Shown here piece after piece: positions 45,890 to 58,439 of a DNA stretch of 64,000 bases (position 1 is its first letter; each line of letters begins with the position of its first letter). A program made the translations under genes and the position numbers. Origin of the DNA: Pinus tabuliformis (taxonomy: Eukaryota; Streptophyta; Pinopsida; Pinales; Pinaceae); NCBI GenBank assembly GCA_031772625.1, contig CM062819.1, forward strand, positions 824,517,003 to 824,581,002, in the 5' to 3' direction. Below the pieces are notes generated by a model. The model was not told where the DNA came from and ran no database searches. It saw only the letters and a program-made list of their open reading frames with translations.

Positions 45890-46650
45890 AGACGGATGAA
45901 TCCCAAGCTTGCCCCCCTAGTTGAAGAAGAACTTCAAAAGATGGTTGACGCTGGAATTAACGCTCCCATATAACATTCATCTTGGATTTCTAACCCCGTG
46001 ATCACCCGCAAAAAGAGTGGCAACATTAGAATGTGTATCAATTTTAGGGATCTTAACCAGGTGTGCCTAAAGGACAACTACCCATTACCAAACATGGAAA
46101 ACCTCTCGCAAAGAATAATTGGGTCACAAATGATATCATTTCTTGATGGTTTTTTTGGGTACAACCAAGTTATTGTACATGAGGAAGATAGTCTAAAAAC
46201 TGCCTTTACCACACCATGGGGAACTTACATGTACCTTAGGATGCCATTTAGTTTGCTCAATGTCGGATCCACTTTCCAAAGAGCCATGGATTTCGCCTTT
46301 AGAGACCTCATTTGGAAGATCATGGAAATATACCAGGATGATTTAACTGTGGCTTCCAAAGAAAGAAAGGAACATGGCAAGCACTTGAAAAAGGTATTCA
46401 AAAAATGTAGGCGATATAACATATCGCTCAATCCCAAGAAGTTTGTCTTAGGGTTCAATAAGGGGAAACTAATTAGGCATGTGGTATCCAAGGACGGAAT
46501 TAGCATTGACCCTAAGAGAATCAAAGTGATCAAGAACATACCTCCCCCAAATGACAAAGGAAACTTAAGATCATTCTTTGGTAAAATCAATTTTATGAGA
46601 AGGTTCATACCAAATTTTGCAGAAATCGTCAAACCCATAGACAACCTCTT
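45890..46650 (+). mobile_element. Reverse transcriptase of element A
   Basis: RT motifs: 'MNPKLAPLVEEELQKM' at the start, 'CINFRDLNQ', 'TAFTTPWGTYMYLRMPF', then the catalytic box 'YQDDLTV' (about 46,330-46,350), then 'NPKKFVLGF' and 'SFFGKINFMRRFIPNFA'. Clearly Ty3/Gypsy. The second residue of the catalytic box is Gln, as in element H. Fossil. Confidence 0.85.
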
Positions 46651-47010
46651 GAAGAAAGACACTCCCAACATATGGGACGATACTAAGAATAGTTCTTTCG
46701 AAGCAATCAAAGAAAGAATTGCTTCTGCCCCTATCCTAGCTAGCCCTGATTATGCCAAGGATTTCATTATTTACTCATTTGCTTCTAAAGACACTATTGC
46801 TAGTATACTCATGCAAAAGGATGAAAGAAATTCCAATAGCTTTCATGAGTAAACCACTTCGAGATGTTGAGACAAGGTACATTATCACTAAAAATCAAGC
46901 TTACGCCCTTGTGAAGTCCCTAAAGTATTTTATAGCGTATGTGGGATACAACAAGATACATGCTATATGTCCATTACCCCGATGTAAGAGGTGCTAACAC
47001 AAACTAATTG
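46651..47010 (+). mobile_element. Gypsy RNase H after RT, element A
   Basis: 'FIIYSFASKDTIASILMQKD' followed by 'PLRDVETRYIITKNQAYALV' and 'SLKYFIAYV' form the tether and RNase H that normally follow Gypsy RT. With the upstream domain the element carries two RNase H regions, a feature of the Tat lineage. Fossil. Confidence 0.7.
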
Positions 47011-47099
47011 CCTTGGATATAGGGGGAAGTGGGTGGCCAAAATACAGGAATATGACATTAATATCTGCCCTAAGAAAATCCTCAAGGGTCAAGGCTTTG

Positions 47100-48455
47100 C
47101 TTAGATGTTGACCGAAAATAATAACGAAGCCATTCAAGAAGGAGAAGAAGAGCAGGTATGTTCCACCTCTATTGAATTGGAAGGAAATGATTGGTATAAG
47201 GACATCATCTATTATTTACGCAACTTGTCAGCTCCCCCTCACATCACTAATCACAAAAGAAGAGCCATAAGATTGAAAGCATCTAAGTTTTGTCTGACCC
47301 AAGATGGTCTTGGTTGGATGAGTCCTAATGGAGTGATCCTTCGATGTGTTAGTAAGGAAGAGTCTAGGAAGCTAATGAAAGAATTCCACGCTAGATTTTG
47401 TGGAGGACATTATGCTGCTAAGACTACGACCCACAAAATCTTGAGAGTTGGTTATTACTAGCCGACCATCTTTACTGATACATTGGACTTTGAAAAACGA
47501 TGTCAACCATGTCAATTATTTGTTGGGAAACAACAACTTACTAACATGCCTTTAAGAAATGTTGTTGTAGATGCACCCTTCCAACAGTGGGGCCTTGATT
47601 TCATTAGTGAATTCAAGGATAACTCTAGCCATGGGCACAAATGGATTATCATAGACACTGATTATTTCATAAAATGGGTTGAGGCCATACCAACTAAGAA
47701 AGCAATTGACCAAGTAGTCATGGATTTCCTTGAGGAAAAAATTATTACCAAGTTCGGTGTTCCCGCCAAGATTGTTACTGACAATGCTAAGGCATTTGAT
47801 TCCATGGCTTTGACATCCCTGTGTAATAAATATGGTATAATATTGTCACATTCATCTAACTATTACCCTCAAGGAAATGGCCAAGCTGAATCAAGCAATA
47901 AGAACCTCATAAAGATAATCAAGCGAACAATTGGGGAAAATAAAAGGAATTGGGATAGCAAGATTAAGTATGCTCTATGGGCCGACCGAACGACTGTAAA
48001 GGCATCAACTAGATTTAGCCCATTTCAATTAGTCTACGGTGTTGAAGCTAAATTACCTATCCAACTCCAGTTGCCCACCCTTGAATGCCTAAAATTTTTC
48101 CTCGACCGACCAACAAGACGTTATTCAAGCTCGTATTGACCAACTTGTTGAGGCTAATGAAAATAGAAGGAAAGCCCTTGATCAACTTGGCCACGGTGAT
48201 GATAAAATGAAGGATGTTTTTGACAAACACGTCCAAAATAAGGCCTTTAAACTCAGTGACCTGGTGCTTTGGTGGGATAAAAGAAGAGAGAAGCCTAGCA
48301 TGCATAATAAATGGGATAACCTATGGATAGGCCCCTTCAGGATAGTTGACATAGCAAGCATAAATTCTTACCATTCAAAAACTTTTGATGGAGAGTCTGT
48401 TCCTTTACCTGTGAATGTGCAGTTCCTTAAAGAGTATTACCCTGAGGGCACTTGA
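47100..48455 (+). mobile_element. Integrase of element A
   Basis: The zinc-binding HHCC region lies at about 47,385-47,520 ('FHARFCGGHYAAKTT', then 'CQPCQLF'). The DDE core follows: 'WGLDFISEF' near 47,588, 'VTDNAKAFDS' near 47,775 and 'YYPQGNGQAESSNKNLIK' near 47,860. A C-terminal part ends with 'VLWWDKRREKP' and 'WIGPFRIVD' near 48,265-48,350. No chromodomain is seen. Inserts the DNA copy. Fossil. Confidence 0.85.
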
Positions 48456-48784
48456 CATTGTATCATATGCATGTCAAGGTAGGAAGCATTGAATGCTAAT
48501 TTTCTCATTAGAACTAACATCATATGATCTTATCATGATAGACTACCAGCACTTCGATTAAAAATTGCAGTTATAATAAAATGTTATTTCTTGTTGATTT
48601 TATGGCCTAATACTAAGCATGGGTGATCATAAGACACCAAAAAACATGTTGCCCTGTGTGCTTGATCTTTGATATGTGCAGGTAACAGGTTTGTGGTCCC
48701 AAGAGATTGTTGGTGTTCTCATGACCTCCTGTCCAAGTATGTTCATGCACTCTTCCAAGAGCTCATGTCCCAGTTGGAGCCAGG
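48456..48784 (+). mobile_element. 3' untranslated part of element A
   Basis: Between the integrase and the 3' LTR. No envelope-like or other frame is present, which argues against an Athila-type element. A weakly purine-rich stretch ('ttggagccagg') adjoins the LTR at 48,784. Confidence 0.6.
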
Positions 48785-51700
48785 TGTTACCCACTATCCA
48801 TGGGTGTTATCATGGGAGAAAATGTTTCTCCTAGATGGTCCTCAGTCAATAGCTAGCAGCCCCTTGCAGCCACCAGATAGCTCACTATGCCATTATCTTC
48901 ACCACCTGAGCCAGCGATGTGGTCCCTCGCCCATCTATTATGATCGTATTTTGAAAGTGGGCCTCCCAACCCGAAGGTATGTCTTTTCATTAGTGTAGCT
49001 GAGTAATTTTATTTACTTATCATCGACACTTTTGGGCATGGATTGGTGGGGGGATTTGGCAAAAAGAGTGGACTAGGTCTGTACTCTTGTCTCCTCTATC
49101 TGATTTGGTGGTTAGCCTGTATCATAGTCCCATGGGATCTCCTCTATTGGCTATTAGCTCCAGAGCTAGCACTACATGGGAAATCCTGATTTTGGTTGCA
49201 TGGTCCCGCTTCCTGACACCATATACATCACTTCCCCCCGTTGATTATAACCCCATTCATCATATTTCCCATCTGTGTCCATTAAATCCATAAGGAGTTA
49301 GCTCCCCCTCCCCTTGCCCACACCTTGGGTCGGGCCTAGAACAATGCCCCGTAGGTTGATGCCGCTAAAAACAAAAGAAAAAGCATATTTGGCCACTCTC
49401 AACAGGAAATTGTACCATAAAATGCAAAAGATGGCCGAGACATACACATTTAGCATGTGGACAAAAGCCAAGAATAAGCTCTACCCCTTATCTGTGACCA
49501 TCACCTTGGTTCCTATGGGCCCTATAAGAGCCCCCTCCACATTAAGGAAGCCATGACTGTCCCAACCCCTGGTGGGCGATGAACTACCCCACCTTAAAGG
49601 GGTTATATACTGTTGTATCCTACACATCATGCTCTCATTCCCTGGAGCTTCGAACAGTTATAAAGAAAAATCAATCAAAGGCAAAAGGCATATGAAGAAG
49701 AGTGGAAAAACAAAGGTTGAGGCAACTTATGTACCACGAATTCTCCCTCCTACACTCATATACCCAAGTGTGGGCTTCCCCTATTATAGATACCCTTGTA
49801 CCATGGCATGTGGCTTGGATTTTTTCCCCTGACCCCTACTCCATTCCATCATTATACCACATGACACCTACCACTTGATGGATGTACCATGGATATACCA
49901 CCCCCTTAAAAGGTTGAAACCACCTAATAGGGTCTTTGGTTAACCCCCTTATTGAGCTTGGAGATACTTGTACATGCCAAAGCCCACCGTGGAAGGGCAT
50001 GCCATTATGAAGTGCCCATTTGATTCTATGATTTGTAAACTCGTTTACTTGATTATTCTAATGATTTGTTATACTAGAGGGCAAAGGGGATGCATTGGAT
50101 CTTATACAAGATTGCAGGTGGGTCTCCATTTGGGGTTCGGTCTCCCTATACAGGGTCCAAGCCCTCTAGAGGGTTACAGTGGTACTTGTGGGGTGGGCGT
50201 TTAGAGCCATGGGCCTCCACCATAGCATAAAGAACTTCGTGGATCCCCAGTACCATTTAGTGATTGCTCGTGTTCCACCTTTTGGATGAGGATGATGCAC
50301 CTGGATCACCATGCCTAGTGAGCTTCACACTTGCACCATACACATGTAAGATGTTCTAGGGTCTAGATGAGGATGTGTCTCACTGTGGGAGACAAAGGGA
50401 GGGCTTATGTCATCATCCTAACCTTTACAAATGGTTTACGGGCACTATCGATCCACTTGGAGACCCATGAAGATGTCATTGTGTCCCCACACCCAGTTTA
50501 GGACACCACATATGACATGCTTGAATATCAAGGGGCCAACCCCTTATTTGTTGATTTGGGGTAGCATCGGATGTGCTCTAGGCCTCAAATTTTGCAGGGA
50601 GGCTTGGGCACATGCATTCCAAAGAACCCATAAACCGTTTTGGGAAATTCCACCCAGAGACGATTATATTAAAATAATTAATATTTTTAATGGGGTTCTT
50701 AAGTCTAAACTTAGGAAAATTAAAAATATTAATGTGTATTAATCTAATTGTGGGTGTAACTTCTAGAAGAAGATGAGGATCAAGCTAAAATGATCTTAGC
50801 CATTGATTAGCTTTTAATCTAGGCCGTTGAATGTCAAGAGAAGATTATTTAAGGGAGCTTGAGGGTCATTTGGAAAACACACGAAGAGAGATCAAGAAAT
50901 AGATTTTCTGAAGTGAGAAGTTCTCAGGAGGAAAATTCGATTGAGGAGATTTCTTGCAGCGGAGGGGCAGGGATAGCTTCTGGAGAGAGATTGATTTTCT
51001 TAGCCAGAGAATCATCAATAAAGAGAAGCAGATGGTAATCCAACAGTGGTAGCCCTGAGCCAGAGGGGCTGACGTAGAGCCACGCAAAGGTGGTGCAGAA
51101 GCCAGTGAGGAGTCTAGAATTTGCAGAGGAATCCGAGTTTCAGAAGCCAGGAGCTGGGGTGTGAGACCGAGAGGCAAAAATCAAATCTCATGAGCAACGA
51201 ATTGACCAGCCAGAGGAGTGAAATGGCACCCAGAGAGCTTGATGCTAGGCTAGCGTAGACACTGTGGAGAGGCAGCCAGAAAATCCATGGGCAATCAATC
51301 TAGGGCTGGATCTGCCAATATTTCCAGTGATAGTGTGAGGTAACCACACAATTCTTTATGCTAGTATTTCTCTCTGTAACTGAATAACCCTGTGAGATAT
51401 TCAGAGATGTATTCAGAATTTGAGATATTCAGAGATGTATTCAGAATTTGCTATTGGTTAACAATAATAAACCCTCGCAGCTGCTGCACTGATTCTCCCG
51501 CATTGGGGTTTTCCAGGGACATTTGTCCAAAAATAACGGTGTCCTATGTGTTTGTATTTCCTTGCTCAGTTTCTATGTTTCAAGATCATATTTAATTTGG
51601 TGTAGGTTGCTTCAGTAATTTACTTCAATATTTCAAGAAGAAATCTAAAATAAATTTGTAATGTTATTTACGATCTAGGTGAAGTAGATTCAGTTGGTTG

Positions 51701-52211
51701 CAATAGGATTCTTGAGATTGTTAGATCCAAGAATTTTCACATGGTATCGAAGCGTTTGATGTGAAACAGGTAGAGTAGATCTAGCACTGAAGCAAGGACC
51801 AACTTGCTGCAGCAAGCGGCAGTTCGAATCCCCTAAGGGATTGCGCAGTTCTACCCAAGAGGGTTATATTTTCAAGGTTGTCTCTCTCTGAGTGAGTCGA
51901 CAGAGAGGTACGATTGTCAGATCAAGAATTTTCCAAGGCAAAGGGAGCCACATTGAGCCTCAGCGCAGAGCTAGAGGGACGCAGTTTTTTGCAAGCTGAG
52001 TGTTGGGCAGAAAAACCGTCGGAAGAAGGAAGCAGATCGCATAGTGAGGGAATACTTCCTCAGTGATTTCTTACCGAGGAAATCAGTATTTCTCATTTGT
52101 TGGGCAGTAGAGGAGCAACAAACTTACCAGCTCCATCAGGGAGTACGTAAGCCAGCCTAGAAGCTACGCAGTAGGGAGAAAGAGGGAGTTGTTTGACAGT
52201 TTTCGGAGGAT

Positions 52212-53060
52212 ATGGCAACCAGTGGCTTGAGGGATCAAGACAAGTTGGACAGAGCTTCCAACTACGTCATCTAGAAGGCTAGAATGTCTTTCCTTCTAGA
52301 TGAGCATGCCCTCAAGACGTAAGTCAATAGTGTGGTAGTTGAACCTGCAGATGCAGATTCTCTGAAGAAATGCAAAGCTGAGATGGCAAAATCCAAGAGG
52401 ATGATCCTGGATGGAGTCAAAGATCACGTGGTGTGCCACGTTGCTAGTAGAGCAACTGCTAAGGAGATGTGGGATGCTTTGGCCACGTTGTATCAAGGAT
52501 CTTCCGAGCAGCGGAAGATGTACTTGGAGCAGAAGCTGAGATTTGTTCAGATGCAGAAGGGAGAACGTGTGGATTCATTCCTCACGAAGCTGAAGGAGAC
52601 CCGTGATGAGTTGACGGTTGCGGGGCATACACCTCAGGGTTCAGAGTTAGTGAGACTGGCCCTCAAATTTTGTCTCAGATGAGTGGCAAGTCTTTGTCCA
52701 AATATCCTAGGCAGAGCAGCATTGCCCAATTGGGATGAGATGTGGGCAGCTCTAAAACAAGAGGAGCTGAGGAGAGCCCTGTTCAAGGTTAAACTTGACG
52801 GAAGCAGCAACAATGGGTCGAAGCCCAAGGAGGAGGAGGATAATGCAGCTCTTGCAACGAAGGGACAGCAGGAGCAGCGGAGACGTAAGGACATATCAAA
52901 GATCAAGAGTTTCAGGTGTGGTGAGATGGGTCACTATGCTACTCAGTGTCCTCTCAAGAAAAAGGACAAGGATGAGAAACACGATCCAAAGGTTGCGCTC
53001 ACAAAGATCGAAGAGGAGTTCGCCATGAGCCAAGATACCTCCAGGAGGGAGGTGGGTTGA
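52212..53060 (+). mobile_element. Copia gag of element D
   Basis: Starts 'MATSGLRDQDKLDRASNYV' and continues with 'KRMILDGVKDHVVCHVASRA', then 'EMWDALATLYQGSSEQRKMY', then a 'RVDSFLTKLKETRDEL' block. It ends with a basic region and a zinc-knuckle region 'CGEMGHYATQCPLKKK' (about 52,917-52,966). Homologous to the gag in element C. Broken, with a few breaks. Confidence 0.8.
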
Positions 53061-53214
53061 TTTGGAGTTGTAGTTCAAAAGAGCTACAGATGGGCAGGAT
53101 CCTTGAGGAGTCCACCTCTCGGATCAATACCTTGCTACGGGAGCCCAAATCAGTAGTAGCAGGATGGCCTAATGTCGGATGGTGCCAAGGAGTGTCGAGG
53201 AGACAGTTGTAGTG

Positions 53215-53640
53215 GCTAGGAGCATCAAAGACTAAACAGCGCAGAGCAGAGTTGGCAGCAGTGCAGATGGCACAAAGCAGAGGTCAACAGCAGCGCAGTA
53301 TATTCAGAGGGTCAGCGCAGAGACTAGCAGCAGTCAAGCTCCAGCATTCACGTGGTATCATACTGAACACAGTTAGTTTAGTAATTTTGGATTTTTTCAG
53401 TTGATTCTCACAGCAACTGAGTTGCAGTACAGATGCAGTGCTAGCAGTGGCAGCGCTAGCAGCATAGCAGATGCAGCATTTGAGATGGAGTTGTAGTACA
53501 GATGTAGCAGTGGCAGTGGCAGTGTCAAAAGTTGCAGCAGCAGTACAGTAGTTGGTGGACAGCATGTCAGACATCAGCAGCGTAGAGGACGGTGCTTCAG
53601 AGTCAGAGCAGTATGCAGCAGCAATATATTGCTAGAGCAC
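53215..53640. repeat. GCAG/CAGT-rich low-complexity tail of element D
   Basis: Imperfect 'gcagcagt', 'gcagtggcag' and 'agcagatgcag' words up to the purine tract. The corresponding part of element C (36,380-36,780, complement) is similarly biased, so it is a family trait rather than a local accident. Confidence 0.65.
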
Positions 53641-56600
53641 ATTCCTCGCTAAGAGGGAGTCTTGATTTGGGGTAGCATCGGATGTGCTTTAGGCCTCGAA
53701 TTTTGCAAGGAGGCTTGGGCACATGCATTCCAAAGAACCCGGAAATTGTTTTAGGAAATTCCACCTAGAGATGATTATATTAAACTAATTAGTATTTTTA
53801 ATGGGGTTCCTAAGTCTAAACTTAGGAAAATTAACAATATTAATGTGTATTAATCTAATTGTGGGTGTAACTTCTAGAAGAAGACGAGGATCAAGCTAAA
53901 ATGATCTTAGCCATTGATTAGCTTTTAATCTAGGTCGTTGAATGTCAACGAGAAGATTATTTGAGGGAGCTTGAGGCCCTGAGGGTCATTTGGAAAACAC
54001 ACCAAGAGAGATCAAGAAATCGATTTCTGAAGTGAGAAGTTCTCAGGAAGAAAATTCGATTGAGGAGATTTCTTGCAGTAGAGGGGCAGGGACAGCTTCC
54101 AGAGAGAGAGTGATTTTCTCAGTCAAAGAATCATCAGCAGAGAGAGGCAGAGGGTAATCCAGCAGTTACAGTGTTGAGCTAGAGGCGCTGACGCAGAGCC
54201 ATGCAGAGGCAGTGCAGAAGCCAGTGAGGAGTCTGAAATTTGCAAAGGAATTCGAGTTTCAGAAGTCGAGATTCGGGGTGTGAGACTGGGAGGCAGAAAT
54301 CGAATCTCCTGAGCAGCAAATTGACGAGCCACAGTAGTGACGTAGCACCCAGAGAGCTTGACGCTGGGCTGACGCAAACATTGTGCAGAGGTAGCCAAAA
54401 AAGTCAGGGGCAATCAGTCTGGGGCTGGATCAGCGAGGATTTCCAGTGATAGTGTGAGGTAACCTCACAATTCTTTCTGCCAGTATTTCTCTCTGTAACT
54501 GAATAACCCTGTGAGGTATTCAGAGATGTATTCAGAATTTGCTACTGCTTAATAATAATAAACCCTTAGAGTTGTTGCACTGGTTTTCCCACATTAGGTT
54601 TTTCCGGGGACATTTGTCCAAAAATAATGGTGTCCTATGTATTTGTATTTCCTTGCTTAATTTCTATGTTTCAGAATCATATTTAATTTGGTGTAGGCTG
54701 CTTCGGTAATTTACTTCAATACTTCAAGAAGAAATCTGAAATAAGTTTGTAATGTAATTTACAATCTAGGTGAAGTAGATTCAGCTGGTTGTAGTAGGAT
54801 TCCTGAGATTGTTAGATCTAGGAATTTTCACATTATTCACTATGTTTGGAGCCTATTCTCACACATTGGCACACTTTGGACTCCACTAGGCCTTCTCAAT
54901 GGCCCAACGACTCATCATGTTTACTATTTTGCCCTCTTGAGAGGCTTATCTTTCTATTTTGAGCTATCTTGGTGGGCTTGTCACCAAGGAATGTTATTGT
55001 TGCACATTATTTTATTATTTGGGGCTTAATTAGACCAATTAGGCTATTAGAAATCCCTTATGGATTGTATAAATTTATGAGAGGCTCACTCATTCCTCTC
55101 ATAATCACTTGGATTGGATTAGTATCTCTTAAGAGATTTTCGCACTTTTTGCTGGAATGAACTTTTTGGAGTTTATTGATGCACTATGTTGTTTGGATTT
55201 TCGCTATTGTCTTTGGAGCTTCTTTCTAATGCAAAGTTGATGAATGAATATACTCTCTCTCTCATGTAAGTGAACTTTTAATGCTATTCCTATTATCTTA
55301 CTTCTCAAATGCATGTATATTGTTATCATTATTCTTGTATGGGTTAATGTAATGTGAAATTCTTCTGGGACCTTGAATAAGTGATGCAATGCATGTGTTG
55401 CTATTGAGGGATTGGGTGAATGTTCCTAGAGGCACCTCTTAGGTTAAAAGACCTCAAAACTTTATCTCCTTGGAAAATTTGAAGTATAAATCTCTAATAA
55501 CTTTGTTGTCGCCCTTGAATAGGCTAGCGAAGGTAAATTAGGGCTCCTTAGCTCACAAAATCCTCGATCTAGATGTATCTTGACTCCATTAATCCCCCTA
55601 AGCAAGGCATTGATCCTCACATCCTCTTGGTGGTCGAATTTGTCTTTCTTTTCTTCACCCTTCCCAATTTTAGGCCTAACCCTAGAGGGTCGCCTATGGC
55701 ATCAAGCAAAATTTCTTGTAGCCATCGAAAACCCTTGAATTTTGGTCCACTACTGCGCTAGAATTTGCTCAAGAGGTCCTCCAAGTTTGAAGCACATTTG
55801 ACAATGGAATCCCGAGACATAGCTGTTGACTTTTTAGTAGCTTAGGAGGTACTCCAAACCCTAGAGTTCAGGGATTGGAGGGTGAAGCACCACAAAAGTC
55901 ATTTGTGGGCTTGGAACCCAAGGTTGGGGTTTTGTACCCAAAGGAGTTAGACCAAAACCATGAGTCATATGGGCATGAGAAAATTTGAGGTGATAGAGGA
56001 TGGCATGGTGAATCCAACGCTTCGAAAATCACTCAAATCGGAGCTCTAGATCATGAGATAATAATTTTTTTTTGTCGTTGTTATGTTTTGTGCAAGTCGG
56101 GTAGGCTTTAGGAGGACTTGTTGACAGTTGGCAATGATTTATTGAAGCCCTCATCGAGTGATATAAATATGAGGTGTGTAAGGCTCATTCAGAGCATCCA
56201 AGTGCAATGTTTCATAGAGATATCATCCTCTGAGGTAGCCGCAGCACAAAAAGAGAAGGTTGAGGAGCATTAAGGCAGATTTAGGGACATTTTTATGGGT
56301 TTGACCATGACGAGGTGCAGCAGAGGCTAGCCATGCAAGTTCTGGGCTGGTTGATGATTGGTTAAGGGTGAAATCTCCCTATTTTGGTAGGCCGCGGGCC
56401 CTGTAGGTATTCCAGAGGCACCGCAGGCCTGTTCTAGGCTTGTTGGAGGGGCTGTAATGCCTATTCCTTAGTGTTGAAGCAGAGGAATAGGCAGCGTGGA
56501 ATGAAGCCACTAAAAGGAGATAAGCCGAGTTCAAAAAGAGGACTGTTGAAGGGGTTAGAGAGGGATGTCATGATCTGTGATGATGCTCTAACCAGATTGG

Positions 56601-57419
56601 GCTTCTATAGCAGGGGTACCAGCTCAAGAAAACAGGTATGTGGATGATTTCGTGTTGAAATTGTTGCTAGTGGATCGGTCCTAGGTTGGACATTTGGATC
56701 AGATTAGTGCAGTCTGTGGAAGCCAAGGAGGAAGGGCTAATGTCTTGGTTAGAAGCCCTAACTAGTGGGCAATTTCCACAGTGAAGATCAGTGATTGGAC
56801 AGAATTATATGCAGCCTGTGGGAGCCATGTGTTGGGGTGGTCTTGAGTGTTATGAAACCCCAACAAGGAGCAGATCTTGCAGTGAAGTATTGGGTGCTGT
56901 TGACCACTACCGGTCAACTGCCCATGCAGTACACCTCCTTTCTGTTGGCAGAGAGGGGTAGCTCCTGAGCAGCATGTCCGTGCCATCCTGCCATCATCAG
57001 CAGTTTGATCTTTTTGATTGTAAACCCAGTCTGCATGTATTAACTGTAAATAATCTTAGCAGACATGAAGTCATGTGTGTAATTTGCCTAGGTGGACCTA
57101 ACTTTCTGATGATAATCTACGTCCCGGAAGGTTTTTTGTCTCACCGATCCACGGATTGGCAGAGTTTTCCTTCAAACCTGACCCCAAAGCCGGGATTGAT
57201 TTTGTCATTTGAACTTTAGGAGAATCCTAGTGTGTTGATCTGCTAGATTATCGTTGTGTCGCAGAGCTGGGTGTTTTGTGAGGGTCTGTATTCAATGGGT
57301 TTGTCCCTTAAGATGTAATTTTGTAAAAGTCATGATGTAATGTGTCCTGAGGGTCGAGAAATGTTTTAAATCCCCTCATGAGTCCTAAGTCCTAGGTCCT
57401 AGGTGATGTTTCCGAAGGT

Positions 57420-57545
57420 TTAGTTCAGTGATCCATTTTAAAATGAATTAAAAAATTAAAAAATGAATAAAAATAATAAAATAATGAAAAATAATAAAAA
57501 ATTAAAAAATCAAGCAAAAACCCTAACTAATAAAATAATAATATT
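57420..57545. repeat. A/T low-complexity tract in H's LTR
   Basis: Runs of 'aaaaataataaaata' and 'aaaaattaaaaaatga' just upstream of the promoter region. Confidence 0.85.
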
Positions 57546-57652
57546 TTAAGTGAATAAATCGACGGATGAGATCAAGAGATGTCTTGATCCTCATCAACGG
57601 TCGAGATCATTTCCACATGGATCACTCGAACTAGCCGTTAGGATCATTTCCT

Positions 57653-57660
57653 TTATATAG
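57653..57660 (+). promoter_or_regulatory. TATA box of element H
   Basis: TTTATATAGGG lies 86 bp upstream of an AATAAA signal (57,739-57,744), the compact promoter-to-poly(A) arrangement expected in an LTR. Confidence 0.65.
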
Positions 57661-58439
57661 GGTCTTAGGGGGTCATTTCAAGATATCTGATCTGTGAGTC
57701 TGTACTGAAAAGCTCTCTTGTAATCTGATTTTCTGATTAATAAAAAGACTTTGGGGTTCAAAACAGGCTGGTGTTACTCTCTGGAATTGCTGTGAGATTT
57801 TCATTTTTCTGCATATTTCAGTTTTCAGCAGTTAATAGTAGCTGGTTTTCAGAGCATTGTGAGTACAGGTATCTTGCTCACGTGCTAGGGTTTGAATGTT
57901 GTAGGTTTTCTGGAATAATGGCAGGTATCTCCATTATTCCTTGAAATCTAGCAGCATTTCTTGCCCTCTTCACTGATGTTTGCTTGAAGTGTGCAGGAGA
58001 TCTTTAGGTAAAAGGTACAGGTGGGCGTTTGGGGAAGTTCTAGGCTGAACCAGCCAACTCCCACTAGCTTTTCTGTGCAGAGCCCAGCCGATTGTTCCCT
58101 GGGTTAATCTTTTAAAGTTTATTTTCTGTTTTACATGAGAGATTCTCTTTCCGTTCACAGCAAAGTTCAAATCTCTGATATATTGAAAACATTACTGCAA
58201 TCATGGTTAAATCTGGCTGTTCTAGAGCTGTAAAATTTTGATTTTAGATAATTTTGAAGGGTTTTACTCCAAAATTCTGCATATATCTGCGAGCATCTTG
58301 TTGTCTGTTTTTTCAGGGTTATCGTACTGCTGTCTTGAGAATAAAAGCGTTTCTGGGAAATTGGCATAAAGGTGTTTGGAAGCTATTTCTCTGCCTGCCT
58401 TGACGAAATTTACAGGTGAGTTTTTCTCCATTAGTGACC

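Larger units (their letters stand above)
50549..54832 (+). mobile_element. Element D: gag-only Copia element (TR-GAG-like)
   Basis: LTRs are 50,549-51,741 and 53,660-54,832 with a perfect TTATT duplication (50,544-50,548; 54,833-54,837). The intact target is seen at 39,261-39,265 in A's other LTR. Primer site TGGTATCGAAGCG at 51,742; purine tract AAGAGGGAG at 53,651-53,659. The 1.9-kb internal region encodes only gag plus a GCA-rich tail. Same family as C, opposite orientation. The LTR pair differs by roughly a tenth by eye, so it is older than B. Coding is broken, with a few breaks. Confidence 0.9.
25634..55823 (+). mobile_element. Element A: old Tat-like Ty3/Gypsy element, heavily nested
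   Basis: Two long direct repeats (LTRs, roughly 3.3 kb once insertions are set aside) start TGTTACCCA(T/C) at 25,634 and TGTTACCCACT at 48,785. They enclose a 5.1-kb internal region with a tRNA-Asp-type primer site, gag, protease, an RNase H, RT, a second RNase H and integrase. Seven later insertions sit in its LTRs: B, two S-family solo LTRs, C, D, a hAT and H. The 3' LTR is left unfinished at 55,823 where H begins. The coding part is broken, with roughly five to eight breaks. The LTRs differ by about a tenth by eye, so A is the oldest member of the nest. Confidence 0.85.
48785..55823 (+). mobile_element. Element A, 3' LTR (two segments, continues beyond window)
   Basis: Segments 48,785-50,548 and 54,838-55,823 match the 5' LTR in order, interrupted by element D. 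At 55,823 the match to the 5' LTR stops at '(c)atagc', exactly where H's LTR begins. The remaining ~600 bp of LTR, known from 41,711-43,682, should therefore lie to the right of H outside the window. Confidence 0.85.

Noticed and set aside
48456-48784. Envelope-like gene after integrase (Athila-type element)
   Set aside because: Only about 330 bp separate integrase and the 3' LTR, and no frame of useful length exists.
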